Shown: positions 1-7,184 of the stretch, piece after piece | Layout of the letters: the number at the start of each line of letters is the position of its first letter | Numbering within the stretch: the first letter of the stretch is position 1 | Source of the DNA: an uncultured Oscillibacter sp. | GTDB lineage: Bacteria > Bacillota > Clostridia > Oscillospirales > Oscillospiraceae | Direction: 5' to 3' | NCBI GenBank assembly: GCA_946494635.1 | Contig: CAMMCS010000015.1 | Span: forward strand, 1 to 18,272 | Length of the DNA: 18,272 nt | Notes under the pieces: model-generated | What the model was told of the DNA's origin: nothing | Seen by the model: only the letters and a program-made list of their open reading frames with translations | The model's database searches: none | Position numbers and translations under genes: made by a program

Positions 1-19
1 CAAACCAGAGTCGACAGGG

Positions 20-52
20 AAAAACCGCCCGCCGTGTGTGCCTGGCGTTTTT
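20..52 (-). terminator. Probable rho-independent terminator of the CPBP protease gene
   Basis: Read on the minus strand, a stem formed by the A-run plus GCC at 52-44 and GGCGG plus T-run at 29-20 closes a GC-rich loop, with one bulged base. It lies about 50 bases past the stop codon of the CPBP gene and ends in five T residues. No other signal is visible in bases 1-103. Confidence 0.5.
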
Positions 53-103
53 GCGTCTTTTTGTAACCTTCCGGCCGGAGCCGACGGATCAGCATCCAAC
101 TCG

Positions 104-856
104 TCATTCCTGCCGGTGCGTTTTCGCATGTCGGTTTTTCGGGAGGGTCTTGGTAAGAATCAGTGCATAAGCGACGGCAACCGCAATCAGCACGAGCTGC
201 ATCGCCATGCCCTTTTCCAGCGTAAGTCCCATTTCGTTTGCAAAGATACTGGTGATGTTGATCACAGCATGGGCAAGGATACAGGGCAGAAGGCTCCCGC
301 CGCGGTCAAACAGGATGACAAACAGGAAGCCGAGTGCCACCGCACCGGCCACCTGGAGCAGGGTCTCCGCAAAGCCCGCCCCGCTGCCGTTGACCAGATT
401 CAGCAGGTGTCCCAGGCCAAAGGTAAGGCTGGAAATGACGACAGCCGTGTTCCTGTTATCCTCTGCCATCGCCCGGAACAAAAGCCCTCTGAAAATCACT
501 TCTTCCACAAAGCCGACGCAGAGCATACAGATGATATAGCAGACCGTCTCCGTCAGCGTGGCGTTGAAAGCCGCTCCGTTCCAGAAGTTTCGCGTCATCA
601 GGACAGCCAGGGGGAGGTAATAGAGGAACCGCCGGGCCGGAACGGCGGATTTACAGAGTCCATACTGCTGTAACAGGCCATTTCTTTTGATAAAGCCCAA
701 AAGGAAAACCGCCTGGACAGCGCAGAGGACAGCGCTTGCGGAATATGGAACCCCGATCACCTGGTTGAGGGGATTTGCCAGAGATTGCAGAACGCAGTAG
801 ATCCCGATACAGGCCAGCGCAAAGGCCAGCCTGCTTTTTTGATACAGCTTTTCCAT
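104..856 (-). CDS. CPBP family intramembrane metalloprotease (CAAX protease/ABI type)
   Basis: A 250-residue, strongly hydrophobic protein with about six to eight membrane segments. It carries the three hallmark motifs of the CPBP (Abi, CAAX-protease-like) family: EExxxR at residues 118-123 (EEVIFR), FxxxH at 146-150 (FGLGH), and a late histidine in HAVIN at 196. These supply the glutamate and histidine metal ligands inside the membrane. Family members cleave prenylated or peptide substrates, or serve bacteriocin immunity and membrane-protein regulation; the substrate here cannot be read from sequence. The start ATG at 856 follows a GGGGGAG ribosome binding site. The gene appears monocistronic, with a strong promoter about 100 bases upstream and a terminator after it. 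The stop is TGA at 106-104. Family assignment is firm and the biological role is open. Confidence 0.9.
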   Translation of the reverse strand: MEKLYQKSRLAFALACIGIYCVLQSLANPLNQVIGVPYSASAVLCAVQAVFLLGFIKRNGLLQQYGLCKSAVPARRFLYYLPLAVLMTRNFWNGAAFNATLTETVCYIICMLCVGFVEEVIFRGLLFRAMAEDNRNTAVVISSLTFGLGHLLNLVNGSGAGFAETLLQVAGAVALGFLFVILFDRGGSLLPCILAHAVINITSIFANEMGLTLEKGMAMQLVLIAVAVAYALILTKTLPKNRHAKTHRQE

Positions 857-956
857 GCCGTCTCCCCCTGTATGGTCGAGCCCGCCCCCGCAGGGCCCGT
901 TTCAGCTTCCTCTCCTGCCACAGCGCAAGGCCGCCGGGAATCCATGCGTTTTATTC

Positions 957-986
957 ATTGTAAGCGACGGATTGATAGGTTGTCAA
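957..986 (-). promoter_or_regulatory. Sigma-A-type promoter for the CPBP protease gene
   Basis: On the minus strand, TTGACA (986-981), an 18-base spacer, then TACAAT (962-957). This near-consensus promoter starts transcription about 90-95 bases before the ATG at 856. The -35 box lies inside one arm of the inverted repeat at 978-1017. Confidence 0.7.
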
Positions 987-1017
987 TCTGGTCTGAAAAT
1001 TTCTTGATATGACAACC
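978..1017. promoter_or_regulatory. Inverted repeat GGTTGTCA...TGACAACC overlapping the -35 box (candidate operator)
   Basis: Perfect 8-base arms GGTTGTCA (978-985) and TGACAACC (1010-1017) are separated by 24 AT-rich bases. The proximal arm covers the -35 TTGACA of the CPBP promoter and the distal arm lies about three helical turns upstream. This geometry would fit a dimeric or looping regulator. No cognate regulator gene is adjacent, and one arm containing a -35 sequence raises the chance of coincidence. Confidence 0.35.
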
Positions 1018-1108
1018 GCTCTAAAAAGCGGCAGGGGCCGGGACCCCGGGTCCCGGGCCCTCGTGGCCCCCGGGGGGGGGCAGACCCCCCCCGGCTCTCC
1101 CCCCTGCA
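1017..1108 (-). repeat. GC-rich multi-hairpin intergenic element, possibly also terminating the parvulin gene
   Basis: Bases 1031-1037 (GCAGGGG) pair with 1101-1107 (CCCCTGC), enclosing three hairpins: a 9-bp palindrome at 1038-1056 (CCGGGACCC/GGGTCCCGG), a 5-bp stem at 1055-1069, and a 10-bp stem at 1070-1094 built on G-run against C-run. On the minus strand the outer stem is followed by CGCTTTTTAG, which would act as a terminator for the parvulin gene ending at 1139. A small stem CCGCT/AGCGG at 1017-1032 surrounds that T-run. The composition differs sharply from flanking DNA and suggests a dispersed palindromic repeat, but only one copy lies in this window. Confidence 0.5.
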
Positions 1109-1138
1109 GCCCCTTACGTTTCTGATGGTTGAAAGGGA

Positions 1139-2731
1139 TCAGCCCACAAACTGCATGCCCCAGGAGGACTGCTCCGCGGTGTAGCCCTCGGTCTTTTCCG
1201 CGTAGAAGCTGTCCACAGCGTCATTCACCAGGGTATTGGTCACCTGGATCTCCCAGTAGGGCTTGTCATACCCCACGAAGTACATGACGTGATAGCCGGT
1301 GGAGTCGTTGTGGATGATGCCGGTGTCGCCGGGCTGCCGCGCCGGGTCGAAGCACCAGTCGTTGAACTCCGTGACCATATATCCCTGGTAGACCTGCTCA
1401 TACAGGCCGCCGTTGGTGTTGGAGCCGGGATCCTGGGAGTACTCGTTGGCCAGTTCCGCGAAGGACTCCTCCGTGGCGTCGCCGGCTTCCCACTCGGCCA
1501 GGATCTCCTGGGCCCGCTGCTCTGCGGCGGCGTCCTTGGCCTCCACGTCGGCCTCATAGCCCTCATCGTCCTCAGAGAGCTCCGTGGCCTCCGGCTGGAT
1601 CAGAATGTGCCGGACGTTCACAGTGTTGTAGTCGTAGCGGCCGCGGCTGTTGAACACAGCCACATAGTAGGCACTGCCGTCGGTGTCCTCCAGCACGGCG
1701 GTGTCGCCGCTCTGACGGGCGTCGTCATACATCCAGGAGCCCAGGGTAGTGGTGTTATATCCATAGGAGTCCGAGGAGGTATAAGCTGCAGTGTCGCTGT
1801 ACTCCGCCGCCGCATCCTCCAGGGAGGTGCCGGACTCATAAGCGGCGAGGATGGCGTTGGCAGTGGACTCAGCGGTGGCCATGGCCTCCGTCTCCATCTC
1901 CTCGGTCACCTCGACCTCGTTGCCGTCCTCATCGGTGGTGGGCACAGAGCCGCTGACACGGACATATTCGCAGTCCACCACGTCGTAGGCGGTGGGATCC
2001 TCCGCATAGGCGGCCTCCAGCTCGTCCGTGGTATAGGTGAGACTGTCCTGATAGGCCTGCAGATAGGCGCTGGCCAGGATGCTGCGCCGGGTCTGCTCCT
2101 CATAGATGCCGCGGGTCATGGTGCTGCCATAGATCAGGTTCAGATACTGCTGCTCCGAATAGCCGTAGGAGCTGGCGGTGGTGGACAGGGAATCCAGCGC
2201 ATCGTCCAGATCCGTCTGCATCTCATCGCTCCAGGTGAAGCCCTCGGCCTCTGCGGCTTCATTCATGGCCTGGACGCCGGACAGCTGCTCCAGCGCCCGG
2301 TCCACGAAGAAATCGTACCAGGCCTGCCCCTCTTCGGCGCCGGTGATCCCCATGGCGGACAGCATGCTGACAGCGGTGGAGGAGATGGTCTGCTCCTTCA
2401 GGGAAGAGCCGGTGTCCAGTCCGATCAGGCTCAGATAGCTGTAGGTGTTGTTCAGAAAGTTCTGGTAGTAGTTCTCATAATAGAAGTTCACCTCTGCGGC
2501 GGTGTACTTCTCGCCGTTGACGGTGGCAGCGGTGACGCTCTTGGGGATGATATTGGTCTGCCAGACAATGGCGGCGATGGCCACCAGCAAGAACACCACG
2601 CCGATGATGCCGTACAGGACGTTGGTGCGGTGCGCCTCCTTGCGCTGCTTGGCTTCCCGGACGGTCTTGGGATCTGTCCAGCCGGAGCCGGCCAGGTCCT
2701 GACGGGTTTTCTTTTCTCTTGATGCACTCAT
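1139..2731 (-). CDS. Membrane-anchored parvulin-type peptidylprolyl isomerase (PrsA/SurA-like foldase)
   Basis: 530 residues. A basic cytoplasmic N-terminus (1-36) is followed by one membrane segment (37-58) without a lipobox, so this is a signal-anchor protein facing outward. Residues 66-85 (starting ATVNGEKYT) match the opening strand and helix of SurA_N/trigger-like chaperone domains. A parvulin rotamase domain spans about 372-490, with the HIL motif at 375-377, a glycine-rich SNTNGGLYE turn near 438-445 and the closing GYHVMYF strand with a conserved His (about 481). Residues about 252-358 look like a second, degenerate rotamase-like unit lacking HIL. It would assist folding of exported proteins outside the membrane. 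The protein is very acidic. Start ATG at 2731 has only a weak GAGAGG-type binding site about 12 bases upstream. It is transcribed from its own promoter, downstream of 6S RNA. Confidence 0.88.
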   Translation of the reverse strand: MSASREKKTRQDLAGSGWTDPKTVREAKQRKEAHRTNVLYGIIGVVFLLVAIAAIVWQTNIIPKSVTAATVNGEKYTAAEVNFYYENYYQNFLNNTYSYLSLIGLDTGSSLKEQTISSTAVSMLSAMGITGAEEGQAWYDFFVDRALEQLSGVQAMNEAAEAEGFTWSDEMQTDLDDALDSLSTTASSYGYSEQQYLNLIYGSTMTRGIYEEQTRRSILASAYLQAYQDSLTYTTDELEAAYAEDPTAYDVVDCEYVRVSGSVPTTDEDGNEVEVTEEMETEAMATAESTANAILAAYESGTSLEDAAAEYSDTAAYTSSDSYGYNTTTLGSWMYDDARQSGDTAVLEDTDGSAYYVAVFNSRGRYDYNTVNVRHILIQPEATELSEDDEGYEADVEAKDAAAEQRAQEILAEWEAGDATEESFAELANEYSQDPGSNTNGGLYEQVYQGYMVTEFNDWCFDPARQPGDTGIIHNDSTGYHVMYFVGYDKPYWEIQVTNTLVNDAVDSFYAEKTEGYTAEQSSWGMQFVG

Positions 2732-2798
2732 GTGTGTCTCAGTCCTCTCAAGTAGTCAGGTGCAAGGTTTTATGAAAAACCGAAATACGCACTTTCCT

Positions 2799-2827
2799 AT
2801 TATACTGGATGCGGCAGGATTCTGCAA
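2799..2827 (-). promoter_or_regulatory. Promoter of the parvulin gene
   Basis: On the minus strand, TTGCAG (2827-2822), a 17-base spacer, then a perfect TATAAT (2804-2799). The inferred start lies about 60 bases before the ATG at 2731. Confidence 0.75.
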
Positions 2828-2892
2828 GAGAAATTTGCAGAAAACGCCGTTTCAGGCGAAAGGGATGAAGGGGGAACCGGAATTTTTCGCGT

Positions 2893-2916
2893 AAAAAAGG
2901 GCAGGATCGCTGCCCC
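2893..2916 (-). terminator. Rho-independent terminator downstream of 6S RNA
   Basis: On the minus strand, GGGCAG and CTGCCC form a stem around a short loop and are followed by six T residues. It lies just beyond the 6S RNA 3' stem. A further run of seven T at about 2929-2923 separates the two, so the mature RNA may end there. Confidence 0.7.
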
Positions 2917-2923
2917 CATGAAA

Positions 2924-3122
2924 AAAAGCACCCCGCGGCAGCCGTGTAGGCCCGTTATAACCTGCACCTTCAAGGACAGGTGGGTCGCCTCCAGCATGCT
3001 TTACCGCTTCCAACTTCCAGCCGCGAACGGCAGCCGGGAGGCCTGCGAACCACATACTGATCCGGCATCCCTTATAACGAAATGTGGGTTAAAAAAAGAC
3101 CTATCACAAACCCCGCAGGGCT
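2924..3122 (-). ncRNA. ssrS: 6S RNA
   Basis: About 190-200 nt, minus strand. The 5' end CCCTGCGG (3120-3113) pairs along its length with CCGCGGGG (2938-2931), giving the long closing stem of 6S RNA. Inside lie segments typical of the family: CCACAT...ATGTGG, a GTTCGCAGG box, an apical stem CCTCC/GGAGG containing AGCATGCTGG, and on the 3' strand a CACCT...AGGTG hairpin opposite the central bubble. This matches the family fold, which mimics an open promoter and sequesters the housekeeping RNA polymerase in stationary phase. A dedicated promoter lies just upstream and a poly-U/terminator just downstream. No ORF with coding features occupies the interval. Identification is from motif and pairing reading, not a covariance search. 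The exact ends are estimated. Confidence 0.8.
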
Positions 3123-3128
3123 ATATTC

Positions 3129-3157
3129 ACCGTATCACATCCGAGCCCCGGATGCAA
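3129..3157 (-). promoter_or_regulatory. 6S RNA promoter
   Basis: On the minus strand, TTGCAT (3157-3152), a 17-base spacer, then TACGGT (3134-3129) preceded by TGA, giving an extended -10 element. The predicted start falls within a few bases of the 5' stem at 3120, as expected for a direct 6S transcript. Confidence 0.55.
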
Positions 3158-3187
3158 GGGGGAGACGCGGCGGAAAGGAAAAAAATC

Positions 3188-3475
3188 TCAGGATTCCTCT
3201 TCGTCAAACAGCGACTCCATAAACAGGTCATATACCGCATCCAGCTCTTCATCAGAGTCCAGCGTGGAGAGGAGATCCTCCCCGTCCTCATGGAGGACCT
3301 TCAAAATCACCAGCCCGTTGTCGGGGTTATCCTCATCCTCCCCCTCCGTCTCCGCGGGGAAGAAGGCCTGGTATTGCTGGCCGTTATACTCCAGCGCATC
3401 CACAAATTCCAGGACGATTTCTTTTCCGTCCTCATCTGTGACTGTGATGAAAGTGGGGCCGTACTCATCAGCCAT
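3188..3475 (-). CDS. DUF1292 family protein (YrzB-like)
   Basis: A 95-residue, highly acidic protein. The N-terminal half (residues 7-45) has the DUF1292 pattern: a strand ITVTDEDGKE, the FVDALEYNGQQYQAFFP core, then an acidic loop and LVILKVLHEDGED, followed by a Glu/Asp-rich helical end. DUF1292 proteins are common in Firmicutes, where relatives lie near the Holliday-junction resolvase-like yrrK gene; the molecular role is unknown. Here that context is absent and the neighbour downstream is 6S RNA. Start ATG at 3475 is preceded by AGGAGG at eight bases. An out-of-frame ATG five bases earlier is ignored. It has its own promoter. No clear terminator separates it from the 6S gene. Confidence 0.88.
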   Translation of the reverse strand: MADEYGPTFITVTDEDGKEIVLEFVDALEYNGQQYQAFFPAETEGEDEDNPDNGLVILKVLHEDGEDLLSTLDSDEELDAVYDLFMESLFDEEES

Positions 3476-3505
3476 GGCATTCGCCTCCTCTGTCGGGCTA
3501 TCCGT

Positions 3506-3534
3506 ATTGTAGCGGATTTTCCGGGAAAATGCAA
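3506..3534 (-). promoter_or_regulatory. Promoter of the DUF1292 gene
   Basis: On the minus strand, TTGCAT (3534-3529), a 17-base spacer, then TACAAT (3511-3506). It lies about 30 bases upstream of the ATG at 3475, giving a short leader that contains the AGGAGG site. Confidence 0.7.
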
Positions 3535-3646
3535 GGGGAGCAACTTTGGGAAATGTAAGAAAACCGGGACTGTAGGGCTGGAATTAGCCTGTCCAAAACC
3601 GGGAAATTCATGCGGTTAGGGAACTTTTTCCGGGCGAAATACGACT

Positions 3647-3687
3647 TTTTCAGTGTTGACAGGGGATGGTACAATAAAACATATATT
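3647..3687 (+). promoter_or_regulatory. Promoter region of the class A PBP gene
   Basis: Two overlapping readings are possible. One is an extended -10 TGGTACAAT (3667-3675) with a weak -35 TTTTCA (3647-3652) at 17 bases. The other is a perfect TTGACA (3656-3661) with an AT-rich -10 candidate at 3679-3687. Both give a leader of about 80-95 bases before the TTG start at 3775. Together with the divergent DUF1292 promoter this accounts for the 3476-3774 gap. Confidence 0.5.
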
Positions 3688-3774
3688 ATGGAGAACTGTG
3701 TCTTCGCGGCGATTCTGTAGCGGCGCGGCGGACAGCTTTTCACCGCAATTCTCAAGAAAAGGAGGTGCTTCGCG

Positions 3775-6444
3775 TTGGATCAGCGCAGAAGGACGGGAAG
3801 CCATGAAATGGTTCCCCGCCGAGAACCCCGACAGCGAAAGGGCACCAGAGGCATAGGACGGAGGATCGCCTTCATTTTGGGGACGGTTTTCCTGGTGGGC
3901 ATCTGTGCGACGGCTATGCTGGCCGGGCTCTTCATGATGTATGTGAAGACGACCCTGGCCCCGTCTCTGGAGATCAACGCCGAGGACTATACCATGAACC
4001 TCAGCTCCATTATTTATTATCAGGATCAGGAGACCGGGGAATGGCTGGAGTACCAGACGGTTTACGGAACGGAAAACCGGATCTGGGTGGATCTCGACGA
4101 TATGCCGGAGGCGCTTTGGCAGGCGGCTGTGGCCATTGAGGACCACCGCTTCTTTGAGCACCAGGGCGTGGACTGGAAGCGGACCCTGGGCGCCGCGGTG
4201 AACTTCTTCACCCAGTCCCAGGACACCTTCGGCGGGTCCACCCTGACCCAGCAGGTGCTGAAGAACATGACCCAGGACGACGGCAACACCGTCAACCGCA
4301 AGGTGCGGGAGATCTTCCGGGCTCTGGAGTTCGAAAAGCACTACACCAAGTGGGAGATTCTGGAGTACTATCTGAACACCATTTACCTGGGGCAGACCTG
4401 CTACGGCGTCCAGACCGCGGCCCAGTTCTACTTCGGCAAGGATGTGTCGGAGCTGGACGTGGCGGAGTGCGCCAGCCTCATTGCCATTACCAACAACCCC
4501 TCCATCTATGGGCCCATGTCCACCGTCACCTTTGAACAGGAGGACGGCTCTGTCAAAACCGCCCGGCAGTTCAATAAGGAGCGCCAGGAGCTGATCCTGG
4601 ACCGGATGGCCGGCGGCAATGACGAGGTTGGCATCACTGGCCTGGACTATCTGACTCCGGAGGAGGCGGAGGCCGCCAAGGCCGAGGAGCTCCACTTCAC
4701 CGACGGCTCCACCTCCGCCACGGACATTGTGACAGAGGTCACCGGCGGCGCCAACATCAACTCCTGGTTTGTGGATCAGGTGCTGGACGACGTCTCGGAC
4801 GATCTGGCGGAACTGTGGCAGATCACCAGTGAGCAGGCCCGGGTCCGGGTCCTCAATGGCGGCTATCACATCTACAGCACGCTGGACCCGGAGATCCAGG
4901 AGATCGCCGAGTCGGTCTATGAGGACCGGGGCAGCCTGAACAACCTGACGTCGGTCAGCGGCCAGCTGATCCACTCCGGCATTACCATCATGGACCCCTC
5001 CACCGGAAACATCGTGGCCATGGTGGGCGATATGGGCGAAAAGGAGGGCAACCGGCTTTGGAACTTCGCCACGGACATCCAGCAGCCGGGGTCCGCCATC
5101 AAGCCCCTGACCACCTATGCCCCCGCGCTGGAGTCGGGGAAGGTGACGCCGGCGACCACCTTTGACAACTATCCGGTCCGGCTGCTGAACGGTTCGCCCT
5201 GGCCCAAGAACTCCCCCAACAACTACACCGGATGGATGTCTGTCCGCAACGGCGTGCGGGCGTCGGTCAACACCATTGCCGTCCAGACGCTGGAGGCTGT
5301 GGGAGTGACGGAGGCGTACAACTTCGCGACGGAGAATCTGAATCTGAGCCTGGTACCGGAGGACATGGATGTCAGCCCTCTGGGCCTGGGCGGCCTGACC
5401 TATGGCCTGAGCACAGTGGAGATGGCGGCGGCCTATTCCGCCTTCGCCAACAACGGCGTATACAACGAGCCCAAGACGTATGCGCGGGTCCTGGCCAATG
5501 ACAACTCCACGGTCATCCTGGAAAATGAGACGGAGCAGCATGTGGCCATGAAGGAGACCACCGCCTATCTGATGACGGACATGCTCTACCGGGTGGTGAA
5601 CGAGACCAGCGCGGGCGGAACCGGCGGCGGCGCCCGGTTCAGCGGGATGCACATTGCCGGCAAGACCGGCACCACCAACGACAACTTTGACCGCTATTTT
5701 GTGGGCTACACCCCCTATTACTGCGCGGCAGTGTGGGTGGGCTACAAGGAGAACGAGCGCATCAGCTACTCGGGGAACCCGGCGGCCTCCCTGTGGCGGC
5801 AGGTGATGGAGCAGGTCCATGCCGACCTGGCGGACCAGAGCTTTGACCGGCCCAGCACCGGCCTGACCACCGTCACGGTCTGCGCCGACAGCGGCCTGCC
5901 CTGTACAGACGCATGCCATGCTGACCCGAGAGGGGATCGGGCGGTTGTCTATACAGTGGCCGCCGGCACGGAGCCCCAGGGGGAGTGCAACCTCCACAAG
6001 ATGGTGGACATCTGCACTGAGGGCAACTGCCTGGCAGGGGAGTTCTGCCCGGCGGAGTCCATCGTCCAGCAGGGCTATCTGGACTATGTGCGGGAGGACT
6101 ACGGCGAGAGCATCACCGCCTCTGACGACGCATATCTCATCAGCACCCTGGAGGAGGCGGTAGCGGCCACGGAGACCAGCCCTGGCGGGTGCCCCGTCCA
6201 CACATCGGCGACGGCTGTGGATCCGGAGGATCCGAACCAGGGCCTGGATCCGGACGATCCAAACTGGCAGCCCGCTGATCCCAATGACCCGGGCACATCC
6301 ACCGATCCGGGCACGTCGGAAGAAAACCCGTCTGACGGAGAGACTGAGCAGCCCACAGAGCCCGATCCCAGCGACCCCACCGGCGGCTTCGGAGACGCCG
6401 GCGGCGACTGGTGGAGCGGCTTCTGGAACAGCAGCGGCGCGTAG
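3775..6444 (+). CDS. Class A penicillin-binding protein (bifunctional transglycosylase/transpeptidase, PBP1A type)
   Basis: 889 residues. A basic cytoplasmic tail (1-30), one membrane segment (about 31-57), then a GT51 glycosyltransferase domain with EDHRFFEHQG (catalytic Glu122), FGGSTLTQQ (152-160) and the EYYLNTIYLG motif (197-206). The transpeptidase domain carries SxxK at 440-443 (SAIK), SxN at 497-499 (SVN) and KTG at 630-632. It polymerises lipid II and cross-links peptidoglycan outside the membrane. After the catalytic domain, residues 690-800 hold several cysteines, followed by an Asp/Pro/Ser/Thr-rich low-complexity tail ending in Trp/Gly/Ser-rich residues. Translation starts at TTG 3775: GGAGGTG at 3761-3767 is seven bases upstream, and no in-frame ATG or GTG lies between that site and the basic N-terminus. 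It is a single gene ending at a bidirectional terminator. Confidence 0.96.
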   Translation: MDQRRRTGSHEMVPRREPRQRKGTRGIGRRIAFILGTVFLVGICATAMLAGLFMMYVKTTLAPSLEINAEDYTMNLSSIIYYQDQETGEWLEYQTVYGTENRIWVDLDDMPEALWQAAVAIEDHRFFEHQGVDWKRTLGAAVNFFTQSQDTFGGSTLTQQVLKNMTQDDGNTVNRKVREIFRALEFEKHYTKWEILEYYLNTIYLGQTCYGVQTAAQFYFGKDVSELDVAECASLIAITNNPSIYGPMSTVTFEQEDGSVKTARQFNKERQELILDRMAGGNDEVGITGLDYLTPEEAEAAKAEELHFTDGSTSATDIVTEVTGGANINSWFVDQVLDDVSDDLAELWQITSEQARVRVLNGGYHIYSTLDPEIQEIAESVYEDRGSLNNLTSVSGQLIHSGITIMDPSTGNIVAMVGDMGEKEGNRLWNFATDIQQPGSAIKPLTTYAPALESGKVTPATTFDNYPVRLLNGSPWPKNSPNNYTGWMSVRNGVRASVNTIAVQTLEAVGVTEAYNFATENLNLSLVPEDMDVSPLGLGGLTYGLSTVEMAAAYSAFANNGVYNEPKTYARVLANDNSTVILENETEQHVAMKETTAYLMTDMLYRVVNETSAGGTGGGARFSGMHIAGKTGTTNDNFDRYFVGYTPYYCAAVWVGYKENERISYSGNPAASLWRQVMEQVHADLADQSFDRPSTGLTTVTVCADSGLPCTDACHADPRGDRAVVYTVAAGTEPQGECNLHKMVDICTEGNCLAGEFCPAESIVQQGYLDYVREDYGESITASDDAYLISTLEEAVAATETSPGGCPVHTSATAVDPEDPNQGLDPDDPNWQPADPNDPGTSTDPGTSEENPSDGETEQPTEPDPSDPTGGFGDAGGDWWSGFWNSSGA

Positions 6445-6466
6445 GCCGCATTACGGTTCGGAACAC

Positions 6467-6506
6467 AAAAGGACGGGGCCCGGCATTTGCCGGGCCCCGT
6501 CCTTTT
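6467..6506. terminator. Bidirectional terminator between the PBP and SASP genes
   Basis: Near-perfect inverted repeat: AAAAGGACGGGGCCCGGC (6467-6484) against GCCGGGCCCCGTCCTTTT (6489-6506) with loop ATTT. The A-run on one side and T-run on the other let it serve both convergent transcripts. Confidence 0.9.
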
Positions 6507-6522
6507 GCGCTCCAGCGGGAAG

Positions 6523-6720
6523 TTACAGGTTCTTCTCGTAGGACTCGATCATCTTCTTGACCATCTGGCCGCCGACGGAGCCGGCCTCGCGGGAGGACAG
6601 GTCGCCGTTGTAGCCCTGCTTCAGGTTGACGCCCACCTCGGCGGCAGCCTCCATCTTGAACTTATCCATAGCCGCACGGGCCTCGGGAACATTGATCTTG
6701 CTGTTGTTCTTGCTAGACAT
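6523..6720 (-). CDS. Alpha/beta-type small acid-soluble spore protein (SASP)
   Basis: 65 residues with both signatures of the alpha/beta SASP family: the N-terminal helix containing PEARAAMDKFKMEAAAEVGV, and the C-terminal helix with LSSREAGSVGGQMVKKMI. These proteins coat and protect DNA in the dormant spore, and the central Glu-Val/Ile region is the usual site for germination protease cleavage. Length is typical of the family. ATG at 6720 follows AAAGGAG. A sigma-G-like promoter lies upstream and a strong shared terminator downstream, so it is monocistronic and likely expressed in the forespore. It is the clearest evidence here that the organism sporulates. Confidence 0.95.
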   Translation of the reverse strand: MSSKNNSKINVPEARAAMDKFKMEAAAEVGVNLKQGYNGDLSSREAGSVGGQMVKKMIESYEKNL

Positions 6721-6773
6721 AATAGGTTCTCCTTTTCATCATACGTTGTGTGGGTCACTGGGTATCGCGAGCA

Positions 6774-6802
6774 TAGTTTGACACGACAAAAGGAGAATAT
6801 GC
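6774..6802 (-). promoter_or_regulatory. Sigma-G-like forespore promoter of the SASP gene
   Basis: On the minus strand, GCATA (6802-6798), a 17-base spacer, then CAAACTA (6780-6774). This resembles the sigma-G consensus (-35 GnATR, -10 CATnnTA, 17-18 base spacing) with one mismatch in the -10. The position, about 55 bases before the ATG, fits. Confidence 0.5.
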
Positions 6803-7184
6803 GGTTTTTTTGACGGAAAAATTTGCAGTTCCGCGGAAAACATCCCCCGGTCCGGCGTCCTGCTGCCAATGCATGGCCCATGGCTTTTGCCGGCGCCGCG
6901 GCGCGGGACGCTGCCCGCCTGTCCGCTATTACACCGCCCTGAGGCTGCAGAGGACTCCCCATGGGCAGGGCGCTTGCGGGAACTGGCTATGGCACGCAGG
7001 CCGTCACCTGGGGAGATCTCCGCCGCCTCTGCCGGATGCCGCGCCTTTGAGAAAGGCATTTGAATCGAAAAAAATATTTCAAAAGTTTTCTGCATAATAA
7101 AACCTGCCGCTTGATTTCTGTGTCCGATAAACAACGGAACAAGGGCGCATTTGCTCCGCAGATAGAATCAAGGAGGAACTGACA
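6803..7184. other. Intergenic region without a recognisable gene
   Basis: The SASP promoter lies at its left edge and the AAGGAGG ribosome binding site of the lipoprotein gene at its right edge. Between them I see a GC-rich stretch (about 6840-7040), a 6-bp hairpin GCCTTT/AAAGGC at 7043-7057 without a T-run, and an AT-rich stretch at about 7060-7105 that probably holds the lipoprotein gene's promoter. No hexamer pair with good spacing was found. Short open frames on both strands show no family pattern. Confidence 0.5.

Noticed and set aside
2918..3619. 233-codon plus-strand frame over the 6S RNA and DUF1292 gene
   Set aside because: It crosses a structured RNA and a well-supported minus-strand gene; no ribosome binding site or domain.
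3616..6201. 861-codon open frame on the minus strand across the PBP gene
   Set aside because: It is the antisense shadow of a high-GC gene; its translation is Gly/Val/His/Arg-rich without family motifs, while the plus strand encodes a complete PBP.
6739..7134. 131-codon minus-strand frame in the gap right of the SASP gene
   Set aside because: It covers the SASP promoter, has no good start site and shows no family resemblance.
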